Below are positions 27,178 to 36,728 of a DNA stretch of 64,000 bases, piece after piece (the first letter of the stretch is position 1; every line of letters begins with the position of its first letter). A program made the translations under genes and the position numbers. Origin of the DNA: an uncultured bacterium (GTDB lineage: Bacteria > Bacillota > Clostridia > Lachnospirales > Lachnospiraceae); the NCBI GenBank assembly GCA_947175015.1, contig CAMWLE010000002.1, positions 29,129 through 93,128 on the forward strand, in the 5' to 3' direction. The notes below the pieces were generated by a model, which saw only the letters and a list, made by a program, of their open reading frames with translations, made no database searches and was not told the origin of the DNA.

Positions 27178-28032
27178 ATGAAGAGGCCTAAGAATATTTT
27201 AGTGAGGAAAAGTTATACACCGCCCCAGGAAGGCGAGCAGAAGCATTATCTCCACATGAATGACAATCATGAGTTGTATATGTTGATTCAGGGGGATGTG
27301 ACTTTCAGTATTGACGGAAGGCTCTATCACTTGGAGCCGTATGATGTGTTACTGATCAGTAATCAGGAAATTCATTGTGTTATGGTCAACAGTGAAATGG
27401 CGTATGAACGGATTTGCATTTATTTTAGGCCAGAGTATTTTCAGCAGTTTTCTACAAGAGATTATAACCTTTTGAGCGCTTTTGACAATAATGCTCATAT
27501 GACAAGGGGCAACAAGATTGACTATGAAAATGTACAAAAGCGTGGTCTGGATCAGTATTTTGTGGAAATGTATGAACACTATATGGCCAAATTGCCGGAG
27601 AGAAGTATTCAGCTTACCAGTTTGCTTCTTCATATGCTGCTGGAGATTAATAAAGCATATGAGGAAAGCAGTCTGATTGAACGTATGGAAGATAAGAGCA
27701 GCGGCCATAGTGAGAAAATCAATGACATTATCAGATACATTTCAGAGAATCTTGCGGAGAAGATTACATTAGACGATTTGACGAAGAGATTCTATCTGAG
27801 CAAATATTATCTGTGCCACGAATTCAAAAGGGCAACGGGTTTTACCGTGTTTGATTATATCCGGTATAAGCGTATCCTGAGCGCTAAGATGAAGCTTCAG
27901 AACGGACAGGTGATTAATGAAGTATGGCGCGAACTGGGATATGAGGATTATTCCAATTTTTACCGGACGTTCAGGAAAATAACCGGTATGTCACCTAAGG
28001 AATATATGGAGAGTGTGGGAAAGAGGAAATAG
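27178..28032 (+). CDS. AraC-family transcriptional regulator with cupin-like sensor domain
   Basis: 284 residues. The N-terminal half is cupin-like ('NHELYMLIQGDVTFSIDGRLYHLEPYDVLLISNQEIH') and would sense a sugar ligand. The C-terminal ~100 residues have both AraC helix-turn-helix units ('ITLDDLTKRFYLSKYYLCHEFKRATGFTVFDYIRYKR' and 'INEVWRELGYEDYSNFYRTFRKITGMSPKEYM'). It lies 15 bases after GH105 and its stop almost touches the GH95 ribosome site, so it is embedded in the operon it probably activates. The likely inducer is an RG-derived oligosaccharide. Confidence 0.92.
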   Translation: MKRPKNILVRKSYTPPQEGEQKHYLHMNDNHELYMLIQGDVTFSIDGRLYHLEPYDVLLISNQEIHCVMVNSEMAYERICIYFRPEYFQQFSTRDYNLLSAFDNNAHMTRGNKIDYENVQKRGLDQYFVEMYEHYMAKLPERSIQLTSLLLHMLLEINKAYEESSLIERMEDKSSGHSEKINDIIRYISENLAEKITLDDLTKRFYLSKYYLCHEFKRATGFTVFDYIRYKRILSAKMKLQNGQVINEVWRELGYEDYSNFYRTFRKITGMSPKEYMESVGKRK

Positions 28033-28036
28033 GAAT

Positions 28037-30487
28037 ATGAGGGATAGACAGAATGATACGTTGATAATGCGTTCTCCGGCAGCCTGGCATAGAGATATGT
28101 ACAGAGAGGCGGCGCCGGCAGGGAACGGGTTGATAGGAGTGCTGGTCTATGGCGGTATCAGTCAGGAGAGGATTGCCGTCAACCATGCCAGGTTGTGGGA
28201 ACAGGGCAGGCGGCAGGAATTGCCGGATGTGCACGAGACGCTTGCCCGGACCAGGGAAGCCATTGACAGAGGGGATTATTGGGGCGGGAACTGGTTTGGC
28301 GCCAATGCGCTGAAGGAACAGGGATATTCTCCCAGGTTGGGCAATCCGATTCCGGTGGGGGATTTGGTGCTTGAGATGGAAGGGCGGGAGATGTTCAAAC
28401 ATTACCGCCGGCTCATACACATGGAAACCGGGGAAGTGGAAGTGACCTGGCAGGAGGGAACCGCACATTTCACCAGGAAGGTATTTGTGTCCAGAAAGCG
28501 GGATTTGGTATTCTGCCAAATTCATTCTGACGGAAAACCGTTTTCCTGTCAGGTGGGATTTCGCAGTCATGAAACCTGGGAGGATGACGCTAAGAAAAAG
28601 TGGGAAGCGCAGACACCGGAGAGCTTTGGAGAGGGGATGAACTTTGGTTTTCAGGCGCAGCATGAGGATGGGACATGGTATGGGCTTCTGGGCGGTATCA
28701 GGACGGATGGCAATGGGGTGCAGCGTGAAGGAATCCTTCATGTGACGGGAGCCACTCATATGGTGATTGTCATAAGGCCGGTGGTGTTTTCCGCGTATGC
28801 GCTGAAGCCTATGCTGCAGGAGGCATGGGAGGAAGCGCTGTTTGATTATGAGGCGCGCAGGGAAGAACATATACGGCTGCACAGGCCTCTCTATGAGAGC
28901 GCAGGCCTTTCCCTGGCCGAGAGCAAGGATACGGCCAATGAGGACCTGATTGCCCAGGCATATGAAGACGAGGCATCGGCAGAACTTCTGGAAAAGCAAT
29001 GGAAGTTCGGCAGGTATTTGATGATCAGTGGTACCAGAGAGGATGGAATGCCGTTTTCTCTTTATGGGTTGTGGCATGGCAGATATAAGATGCCCTGGCC
29101 GCACAATATGGCAAATGAGAATGTGCAGATGATATATTGGCACACTTTGTCCGGCAATCTTGGGGACAGCATGAAGACATTGATTCATTATTATGTGAGC
29201 AGAATGCCTCAGTTCCGGGAATGTGCCCGGAAGTTATTCGGGATGCCGGGAATCTATCTGCCGGCGGGGACGACCCCGGAACATTGTTATCCAACGCAGA
29301 TTGTTCCGGTCATTCTGAACTGGATCGGATGTGCGGGCTGGCTGTCGCAGATGTTTTACAGGTATTATCAATATACGGGGGATGAGGAACTGCTGCAGAA
29401 GGAAATTCTTCCTTTTATGTTGGAGGCAGGATTGTTTTATGAACACTATATTGTGCGGGATGAGAAGGGGATGGTGCGGATTTACCCTTCTGTATCGCCG
29501 GAAAATACGCCGGGAAATCTGATTCCGAAGGAGCAGCCGGATATGGCGCATCCCTGTCCTTCTGTGGAAAATGCAACCATGGATATTGCTATTTTGAAGG
29601 AACTGTTTACGAATCTTTTGGATGTGTCAGAGCAAACAGGATTGTATACGGAGAAACAGGAATTGTGGAAGGATATTATCGAACATCTGCCGGCGTATGA
29701 TGTGACGGCGGATGGTGATGTCAGGGAATGGCAGAAGGATGGATTGGAGCAAAGGTATCATCACAGGCATCTTTCTCATATTTATCCGCTGTTCCCGGGG
29801 ACGGAGATCGTTCGGGGCAGGGAGGATGAACAGACGGTGAGGGCATTTGAGAAGGCGGTAGATAAGAGAATTCTCGGTGCGCAAACCGGTTGGTCCCTGT
29901 CTCATATGGCATGTATCTATGCAAGACTTCAGAGACCGGACAAGGTGTTGGAATGTCTGGACATTATGGATAAGGCATGTCTTCTTCGGAGTTTCTTTAC
30001 TTTACATAATGACTGGCGCGGTATGGGGCTGACACTTGGAAAAGGGTCTTCTGCTCCTGTACAGTTGGATGCAGCCATGGGGATTGTGCAGGCATTGCAG
30101 GAATGTCTGTTGTTCGTGGATCAGAATTGTGTAAAGATTCTTCCGGCACTGCCGCAGCGGTTGGGTAAAGGGAGCTTATGGGATTTCCGGTTTATGACAG
30201 GTGTGATTTCCATGTGCTGGAATATGGAAGAGAAGCAGCTTCATGTTGAACTTCGTGCTCTGCGGCATACGGATATTACTGTGATTCTGCCGTCCTGGGC
30301 AGAGCATGTGCGGTGTGTCAAGGGCAGTCCAAAGGATGCGGGAGGCTGTGAAGAGAAGAGCATGGAAATGAAGAGTGCTGCAGAAATGAAGAGTGCTGTG
30401 GAAATGAAGGGCGCTGCGGAAATGAAGAATGCTGTGAAAGTAAATATGGAAACAGACGAAATTATAACTATGATAGCCGGCAGGTGA
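28037..30487 (+). CDS. Glycoside hydrolase family 95-like enzyme (alpha-L-fucosidase/galactosidase type)
   Basis: 816 residues from the ATG at 28037, 4 bases past the AraC stop. The start 'PAAWHRDMYREAAPAGNGLIGVLVYGGISQERIAVNHARLWEQG' and the late 'HHRHLSHIYPLFPG' and 'TGWSLSHMACIYARLQ' motifs are GH95-type. No signal peptide is present, so it acts on imported material. It would remove terminal L-fucose (or L-galactose) from pectic side chains, which fits fucI 5 kb upstream. The C-terminus carries four 18-base repeats encoding E-M-K-x-A-x hexapeptides (30365-30436), a tail not expected in the family. Confidence 0.8.
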   Translation: MRDRQNDTLIMRSPAAWHRDMYREAAPAGNGLIGVLVYGGISQERIAVNHARLWEQGRRQELPDVHETLARTREAIDRGDYWGGNWFGANALKEQGYSPRLGNPIPVGDLVLEMEGREMFKHYRRLIHMETGEVEVTWQEGTAHFTRKVFVSRKRDLVFCQIHSDGKPFSCQVGFRSHETWEDDAKKKWEAQTPESFGEGMNFGFQAQHEDGTWYGLLGGIRTDGNGVQREGILHVTGATHMVIVIRPVVFSAYALKPMLQEAWEEALFDYEARREEHIRLHRPLYESAGLSLAESKDTANEDLIAQAYEDEASAELLEKQWKFGRYLMISGTREDGMPFSLYGLWHGRYKMPWPHNMANENVQMIYWHTLSGNLGDSMKTLIHYYVSRMPQFRECARKLFGMPGIYLPAGTTPEHCYPTQIVPVILNWIGCAGWLSQMFYRYYQYTGDEELLQKEILPFMLEAGLFYEHYIVRDEKGMVRIYPSVSPENTPGNLIPKEQPDMAHPCPSVENATMDIAILKELFTNLLDVSEQTGLYTEKQELWKDIIEHLPAYDVTADGDVREWQKDGLEQRYHHRHLSHIYPLFPGTEIVRGREDEQTVRAFEKAVDKRILGAQTGWSLSHMACIYARLQRPDKVLECLDIMDKACLLRSFFTLHNDWRGMGLTLGKGSSAPVQLDAAMGIVQALQECLLFVDQNCVKILPALPQRLGKGSLWDFRFMTGVISMCWNMEEKQLHVELRALRHTDITVILPSWAEHVRCVKGSPKDAGGCEEKSMEMKSAAEMKSAVEMKGAAEMKNAVKVNMETDEIITMIAGR
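30365..30436 (+). repeat. 18-bp tandem repeat at the 3' end of the GH95 gene
   Basis: Four in-frame 18-base units starting gaaatgaag, encoding EMKSAA, EMKSAV, EMKGAA and EMKNAV. The unit length matches the array in the GT28 gene (14438-14563) although the sequence differs. Confidence 0.9.
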
Positions 30488-30542
30488 GTATGGTGATAGG
30501 AACATGACGGCAATGGGAAAATCAAGAAGGGAGCGTAAGAAA

Positions 30543-32630
30543 ATGGCAATAGACAGATATGCGTTAGTGTCGCGGCACAATCCGGTTTTGGAGGCGGTTG
30601 ATGTGGATTCTCCGCTGACTGTGGGCAATGGGGAACTTGCTTTTACGGTGGATGTAACAGGGCTTCAGAGCCTTTATCAGGAATATTTGGATACCTGCCC
30701 TTTGTGTACCATGTCTCAATGGGGGTGGCATACGAAGCCGGTAAGCGGGGAGCGCTACGATTATACGTTAAAAGATTTGGTCATGACGGAATTTGATTAT
30801 CACGGCAGAAAGGTGATCTATCCCAAGAATCCTAAGCCGGGCAATGAAGAGGTTTATGAGTGGCTGCGGAAGAATCCGCACAGGCTGAATCTGGCCAGAA
30901 TCGGACTGGAATATGAGAATGAGGAAATCGGGGCGGACAGGCTTAGTGAAATACATCAGGAACTGGAATTATACAGTGGTATCATAAAGAGCAGATTCGT
31001 GTTGGAAGGAGAGGTATGTCAGGTAGAAACTGCCTGTGATAATGGGAATATGTCACAGGGGAGTTACAATACCATAGGCGTGAAGGTGAAATCTTCTCTT
31101 CTCCAAAAAGGAGTGCTGTCTCTTGGGATGACATTTCCTTATGGTTCTCACCAAAAGAGTGCTTCTGACTTTGACAGTCCAGAGCTTCACAGTACGGAGA
31201 TTCTGCGTCAAACCGGGAATTGTCTGGTGCTGAAGCGCACACTGGACAGAGATATTTACTATGTGACGATTTCCATGGGGAAAGGGGTACAGGCTCTGAT
31301 TGGCCCGCAGACCAAAGTGGAGGGGCATAAGGTCAGCTTCAGGACAGAGGAGGAGATGTTGGAGCTGAGCATCCGTTTTTCACTGGAAGTACCTGCCGAA
31401 ACGGCACAGACCCTTTCCGCAGATGAGATACAGGAGCGCAGCCGCATATATTGGAAGGATTTTTGGGAACAGGGCGGAATCATACAGCTTCATAACAGTC
31501 CGGACCCCAGAGCGGAAGAGCTTGAGAGAAGAATTATTCTCTCCATGTACCTGCTGGCGGTAAATTCCTGTGGTTCCGCGCCGCCCCAGGAGACAGGACT
31601 CACATGCAATAGCTGGTACGGGAAAATGCACTTGGAGATGTACTTCTGGCACTGTGCATGGGCGCCTCTATGGGGACATACGGAATTGCTGGAGAGAAGT
31701 CTGCCCTGGTATCTGGAGCATTTGGATGCGGCAAGGGAGAATGCGGCAAGGAATGGCTATCAGGGCGCAAGGTGGCCTAAGATGATCGCTTTGGAAGGCA
31801 TAGACAGCCCTTCTAAGGTTGCCCCCATGCTGCTCTGGCAGCAGCCCCATATTATCTTCATGCTGGAATTGTGTTATAGGGAGAATCACAGCGAGGAATT
31901 CCGCAGGAAGTACTGGCCTCTTGTGAAAGAGTCGGCAGACTTCATGGCGGATATTGCGGTATATAACGAAGAAAAGAAATGCTTTGAGCTGGTGGCGCCG
32001 GTGATTCCGGTACAGGAGTGTCACAGGCCGGAAGAGACATTGAATCCTGCATTTGAGGTGTCTTATTGGAGATGTACGCTGGAAATTGCAGTGCGTTGGG
32101 GAAAGGAACTCGGAGAGGAATGGGATGCAAAATGGGAGGAAGTCGGAAGCCAAATGGCGTCTCTGACGGCACAGGATGGTGTTTATCTGGCACATGAAGA
32201 ATGTCCTGCCACCTATACGGTCTACAATCATGATCACCCGTCCATGCTGATGTCTTATGGGGTTTTGGCGGATGAACGTCTGGAGCCGGAGATTATGAAA
32301 AATACTCTTGAGAAAGTGATTGATTGCTGGAATTATCCCTCTCTGTGGGGATGGGATTTCGCGGTCATGGCTATGACTGCTACCAGGCTGAACACACCGG
32401 AACAGGCAATAGACATTCTGTTGAAGGATACCCCTAAGAATGATTATGTGGTGAGCGGCAATAATCGTCAGAAGCTTAGAAAGGATCTGCCTTTGTATCT
32501 GCCGGGCAATGGCTCTCTTCTGCTTGCGATTCCCATGATGGCGGAGGGATATGAAGGGTGTGACAGAACTTGTCCCGGATTCCCGGAAGGATGGATTGTA
32601 GAGGCGGAAGGGTTGCAGAAGTATATTTAA
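30543..32630 (+). CDS. Six-hairpin (alpha/alpha)6 glycosidase-like protein of unknown specificity
   Basis: 695 residues from the ATG at 30543, with GGGAG upstream; an ATG at 30504 would add 13 basic residues. The opening 'IDRYALVSRHNPVLEAVDVDSPLTVGNGELAFTVDVTGLQSL' and the central 'TGLTCNSWYGKMHLEMYFWHCAWAPLWGHTELLERSLPWYL' resemble clan GH-L-like (GH65/GH95-like) barrels. 'VIPVQECHRPEETLNPAFEVSYW' probably lines the active site. No signal peptide. As the last gene of the GH105-AraC-GH95 operon it should act on an RG-derived oligosaccharide, but I cannot assign a family or linkage. Confidence 0.6.
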   Translation: MAIDRYALVSRHNPVLEAVDVDSPLTVGNGELAFTVDVTGLQSLYQEYLDTCPLCTMSQWGWHTKPVSGERYDYTLKDLVMTEFDYHGRKVIYPKNPKPGNEEVYEWLRKNPHRLNLARIGLEYENEEIGADRLSEIHQELELYSGIIKSRFVLEGEVCQVETACDNGNMSQGSYNTIGVKVKSSLLQKGVLSLGMTFPYGSHQKSASDFDSPELHSTEILRQTGNCLVLKRTLDRDIYYVTISMGKGVQALIGPQTKVEGHKVSFRTEEEMLELSIRFSLEVPAETAQTLSADEIQERSRIYWKDFWEQGGIIQLHNSPDPRAEELERRIILSMYLLAVNSCGSAPPQETGLTCNSWYGKMHLEMYFWHCAWAPLWGHTELLERSLPWYLEHLDAARENAARNGYQGARWPKMIALEGIDSPSKVAPMLLWQQPHIIFMLELCYRENHSEEFRRKYWPLVKESADFMADIAVYNEEKKCFELVAPVIPVQECHRPEETLNPAFEVSYWRCTLEIAVRWGKELGEEWDAKWEEVGSQMASLTAQDGVYLAHEECPATYTVYNHDHPSMLMSYGVLADERLEPEIMKNTLEKVIDCWNYPSLWGWDFAVMAMTATRLNTPEQAIDILLKDTPKNDYVVSGNNRQKLRKDLPLYLPGNGSLLLAIPMMAEGYEGCDRTCPGFPEGWIVEAEGLQKYI

Positions 32631-32805
32631 AAGTATGTGATAAAGCGGAAATTCCGAAAAAGCAATTCGTGCAATGTTGGAAGCAATATATACCATTGCG
32701 GAGACTGTGAGAAATGATAAAATTTATATTAAAGATTGATGAGTAACTTATCATTTTGCATAAAACGGTTGTAGCAGAGACGAAAAGTTTGGGAGAAAGT
32801 GCTAA

Positions 32806-35748
32806 ATGAAAAAAACAGGGTTATTAGAAAAGTGGAGTAATTTGAAAAAATGGCAGAAAGCTGCAGCGATAGTAGTGTGCGTTGTGATTGTTGTGGCATT
32901 GCTTTCCATGTTTGGCGGCGAAGAAAGTCAGAGAATGTCAGGCGTGTCTTTTGAGGCGAAGGATACTTATGATGACGATAGGTATGTAAGTTATATCAGC
33001 CGGTACAAGGAGGCAGGTTATCATGGCGCCGTGATCGAAGTGGATCTGACGAAGGATCTTGTGGCTGGAGAAGGCGAGAATGCTGTGATACAGGAGTATG
33101 AGGGCCGCAAGGCACTTCTTACTTCTGATGAAGGTTCTGTCACATGGAACGTGGAGGTGAAGCAGGCCGGTCTGTATACCATTGCACTTGACTATTATAC
33201 TGCCGAAGGATATGGCGGTAATATAGAGAGGAATCTCTATATAGATGGGGTGTATCCTTTTGAAGAAGCAGAGGGTGTGGAATTCACCAGAGTATATGTG
33301 GATGCGGTGGAAAATCCCAGCGGAATGCTCAACCGTCCTGATCAGGAAGAACGATTCAGATGGGTTTCCGCCTATGTAACGGATTCCATGGGGTATTATA
33401 CACCTGCATTGAGCTTCTATTTTACGGAAGGTAAGCATACCATAACCCTTGAATCTGTGAAGGAGCCTATGGCAATTGCTGCCATAACACTTACATCAGA
33501 AGATGTGGCGCCGGCATCCTATGCGGATACACTGGCAGCAACCCGTGAGGCCGGAGCGCAGGATGTATCAGGGGCGTTGGAGAATGGTATCTGTGTGATT
33601 CAGGCAGAGAATACCTATGAGAAAAGCTCCCCTACATTATATGCCAAGGCAGATACTTCATCTACGAAGAATCAACCCTACAGTTATACACAGAAGCTGC
33701 TGAATACTGTGGGCGGAACTCCCTGGCAGTATGCCAATCAGTGGATTAGCTGGGAATTTGAAGTGCCCCAGAGCGGTTATTATAATATCGGTGTTCGGGC
33801 AATGCAGAACTTTTCACAGGGACTTTACTGCAATCGTTCTGTTTACATAGACGGTGAGCTTCCTTTTGAAGAAGCCGGCAATGTTCATTTCTACCTAAGC
33901 GATGACTGGCAGACATTTTCCTTTGGAGAGGATGGCGGAGAGGAACCCTGGCGTTTCTATCTGGAGGCAGGCACTCATACCATCACTTTAAAAAATACCA
34001 TGGGAGATATGGTGAATATGCTTACGGAAGCAGATTCCATTCTTGAGAGCTTATCGGCGATTAACTTGGAACTGTTGGCTATTTTGAGTATTTCGCCCGA
34101 TACGGACAGGGATTATCAGATTGCATTGTATCTGCCGGATACGCTGAAGGAGTTGAAGGAGGATGAAGCTCGTCTCCAGAGCATCTGTGATGCTATGATG
34201 GCAATGACAGGGGAGCGCGGTTCTCTGACCTCTCAATTGGAGCAGTTGATTGGTATTGTACATAAAATGTATACCAAGCCGAATCAGATTGCAAGCAATT
34301 ACAGTCGTTACAGGGATTTGGTGGGAGGCTTCGGCGAGTGGATCAACAATGCCAGAATGCAGCCGTTGCTGTTGGATTATCTCTATGTGGCAGAAGTTGG
34401 CACCGAAATAAAATCAACCAATGATACCATCTTTCATGTGCTGGCATCTCAGGTGATGGGTTTTATTACTTCATTTACAGATGATTACAGTGTGCTTTCT
34501 ACTGTGGATGAGGATGCGGAAAATTCCATTACCGTGTGGATTGGTTCCGGCCTGACAGGTGGACGTGACCAGGCCATGGCGCTGAACCAGATGATTGTGG
34601 ATGGATTTACCAAGGAGACCGGAATCAGTGTGAATCTGCAATTGGTTCCTGCCTCCACTTTGAAGAACGCAGTATTTGCAGGGCGCGGGCCTGACCTGGC
34701 ATTGCAGGTGGATCAGGTGGAACCGGTTGATTTCGCTGTCCGTGGAGCCGCATATGATTTGACGCAGTTTGAGGATTTTGAGGAAGTGGCAAAGCGTTTC
34801 CCGGAGAGCGCAGTGGACCCTTTTGAATATAATGGCGGTATTTATGCTATGCCGGAGACCATGTCTTTCCCAATGCTCTTCTATAGAACGGATATTATGG
34901 CAGATTTGGGAATTGATGTGTCCAGTCTGGAGACCTGGCCCGGAATTGTGGAGATATTGGCAACTTTGCAGGCACAGAATATGGATTTCGCACTTCCAAG
35001 CTCCATCAGCAATGATGTGTCGGCGGGGATGCAGAGTTTCTCTATGTTCCTGTATCAGATGGGAGGAGATTTCTACACACCAAAGCACACGGCTTCCGCG
35101 TTATCTACCAAGACGGCTCTGGATGCTTTTGAATATTGGACAGATTTTTATATGCTTTATGGTCTGGCAACGGATTACAGTTTTGAGAACCGTTTCCGTA
35201 CCGGTGAGATGCCCATTGGTATTGCAGAGTATACCACATACAATCTGCTGTCCATTTCAGCGCCTGAGATTAAGGGAAAATGGGCAATGACCACTTTGCC
35301 GGGTATCGAACAGCCGGACGGAACCATTGACAATGTGGCGCCGATTATCATGAAGGGTTGTCTGATGCTGCAGGATTGTAAGAATAAAGATGCCGCATGG
35401 GAATTTATCAAATGGTGGACCAGCGCTGACAGTCAATATGAATTCGGCGAGCAGCTCGAAGCGGTGATGGGGGCCGCTGCCCGTCATAATACGGCGAATA
35501 CGGAAGCGCTTCTCAGATTTGCCTGGGCAGGAAATGACAGGAGATCCATAGAAGAGCAGATACAGAATCTACGCGGTATGCCTCAGGTGCCAGGTGGATA
35601 TTATACTGCCCGTTACCTGAATTTTGCGAAACTGGCAGTGATCAACAACAATGAAAATCCACGATCGGCACTACTGGATAATGCTGCGGATATTGATGAA
35701 GAAATCAAGATTAAGCGGAATGAATTTGGCCTGGAAATGGAGGAATAG
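32806..35748 (+). CDS. Membrane-anchored sugar-binding protein of an ABC importer with two N-terminal CBM-like domains
   Basis: 980 residues, about twice a normal binding protein. Residues 18-38 form a membrane segment, with no lipobox cysteine. Two related beta-sandwich domains follow (about 50-240 and 260-410); both contain an 'N-[LV]-Y-I-D-G-x-x-P-F-E-E-A' strand pair, showing internal duplication. A helical spacer (about 420-560) leads to a family 1-type solute-binding domain ('ITVWIGSGLTGGRDQAMALNQMIVDGFTKETGI', 'RGPDLALQ', 'GGIYAMPETMSFPMLFYRTDI'). It should capture RG oligosaccharides outside the membrane for the two permeases that follow within 6 bases. Confidence 0.8.
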   Translation: MKKTGLLEKWSNLKKWQKAAAIVVCVVIVVALLSMFGGEESQRMSGVSFEAKDTYDDDRYVSYISRYKEAGYHGAVIEVDLTKDLVAGEGENAVIQEYEGRKALLTSDEGSVTWNVEVKQAGLYTIALDYYTAEGYGGNIERNLYIDGVYPFEEAEGVEFTRVYVDAVENPSGMLNRPDQEERFRWVSAYVTDSMGYYTPALSFYFTEGKHTITLESVKEPMAIAAITLTSEDVAPASYADTLAATREAGAQDVSGALENGICVIQAENTYEKSSPTLYAKADTSSTKNQPYSYTQKLLNTVGGTPWQYANQWISWEFEVPQSGYYNIGVRAMQNFSQGLYCNRSVYIDGELPFEEAGNVHFYLSDDWQTFSFGEDGGEEPWRFYLEAGTHTITLKNTMGDMVNMLTEADSILESLSAINLELLAILSISPDTDRDYQIALYLPDTLKELKEDEARLQSICDAMMAMTGERGSLTSQLEQLIGIVHKMYTKPNQIASNYSRYRDLVGGFGEWINNARMQPLLLDYLYVAEVGTEIKSTNDTIFHVLASQVMGFITSFTDDYSVLSTVDEDAENSITVWIGSGLTGGRDQAMALNQMIVDGFTKETGISVNLQLVPASTLKNAVFAGRGPDLALQVDQVEPVDFAVRGAAYDLTQFEDFEEVAKRFPESAVDPFEYNGGIYAMPETMSFPMLFYRTDIMADLGIDVSSLETWPGIVEILATLQAQNMDFALPSSISNDVSAGMQSFSMFLYQMGGDFYTPKHTASALSTKTALDAFEYWTDFYMLYGLATDYSFENRFRTGEMPIGIAEYTTYNLLSISAPEIKGKWAMTTLPGIEQPDGTIDNVAPIIMKGCLMLQDCKNKDAAWEFIKWWTSADSQYEFGEQLEAVMGAAARHNTANTEALLRFAWAGNDRRSIEEQIQNLRGMPQVPGGYYTARYLNFAKLAVINNNENPRSALLDNAADIDEEIKIKRNEFGLEMEE

Positions 35749-35753
35749 AAACT

Positions 35754-36728
35754 ATGGCAAATGTTAAGCTCAGCAAGTCGTCAGGGAATGTGACTTATGA
35801 CAACCTGACCTTGAAGGAAAGGATGAAGAAGGATCTGAACTGGACCTGGCGTGAAATGAAGAAGAATAAGAGCAAATATTTGTTCATTGCGCCTTATTGT
35901 ATTCTGTTCCTTGTCTTTACAGTGTGTCCGGTAGTGATTTCCATATTTTTCAGCCTTACGGACTTCAATATGCTGGAGAAGCCGAATTTCGTAGGCTTCA
36001 GCAATTATTACCGTATGTTTATGCAGGATGATCTGTTTATCAAGGCCTTGGGGAATACTATTATGTTCGCTATGATCACCGGGCCGGGAGGTTATATTAT
36101 CTCTTTGGTCATGGCGTGGTTTTTGAATGAATTGCCCAGAGTGTTGAGAGTTATTTTGACGGTGCTTCTGTATGCGCCATCGCTGGCAGGTGGTATGACA
36201 CCGATCTTCAAGATTTTCTTCAATAGTGATGCGCAGGGGTATCTGAATGCCTGGCTGTTGGATTGGGGTTTTATTAATACCAGGATTAAGTGGCTTGAGA
36301 ATGAGAAGTATGTGGTGCCCATTATTATCGTTGTGGTGCTCTGGGGAAGTCTGGGAACCTCTTTCCTCTCCTTTATCGGAGGATTGCAGGGAATTGGCAA
36401 AGAGTATTATGAGGCGGCTGCCATGGATGGAATTCGCAATCGCTGGCAGGAGTTGTGGTATGTGACTTTGCCTCTGATGAAGCCGCAGTTGTTGTTTGGT
36501 GCGGTCATGAGTATCACCGGTGCTTTCAACATCGGAAGTGTTATCAGCGGTCTGGCAGGCAATCCGTCCGTTAATTATTCAGCACATACCATTATGCAGC
36601 ATTTGGAAGATTATGGAACAACTCGTTACGAGATGGGATATTCTTCCGCAATTGCGACCATGTTGTTCTTACTTATGATTTTCCTGAACCAGTTCATCCA
36701 GAAGTGTATTAACAAGGTAGGTGAATAA
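35754..36728 (+). CDS. Sugar ABC importer permease, MalF-type (importer 1)
   Basis: 324 residues with six membrane segments after a basic N-terminal tail of ~45 residues. The EAA loop that contacts the ATPase is 'EYYEAAAMDGIRNRWQELWYVTLPLMKP'. It follows the binding protein by 5 bases and overlaps the next permease by 8 bases. It is one half of the transmembrane channel of importer 1. The ATPase must be supplied from elsewhere (an MsmK-type shared subunit is usual in Firmicutes). Confidence 0.93.
   Translation: MANVKLSKSSGNVTYDNLTLKERMKKDLNWTWREMKKNKSKYLFIAPYCILFLVFTVCPVVISIFFSLTDFNMLEKPNFVGFSNYYRMFMQDDLFIKALGNTIMFAMITGPGGYIISLVMAWFLNELPRVLRVILTVLLYAPSLAGGMTPIFKIFFNSDAQGYLNAWLLDWGFINTRIKWLENEKYVVPIIIVVVLWGSLGTSFLSFIGGLQGIGKEYYEAAAMDGIRNRWQELWYVTLPLMKPQLLFGAVMSITGAFNIGSVISGLAGNPSVNYSAHTIMQHLEDYGTTRYEMGYSSAIATMLFLLMIFLNQFIQKCINKVGE

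Noticed and set aside
29025..31242. Long antisense frames across the GH95 and six-hairpin genes
   Set aside because: They shadow strongly supported plus-strand enzymes, lack ribosome sites and show no family features.
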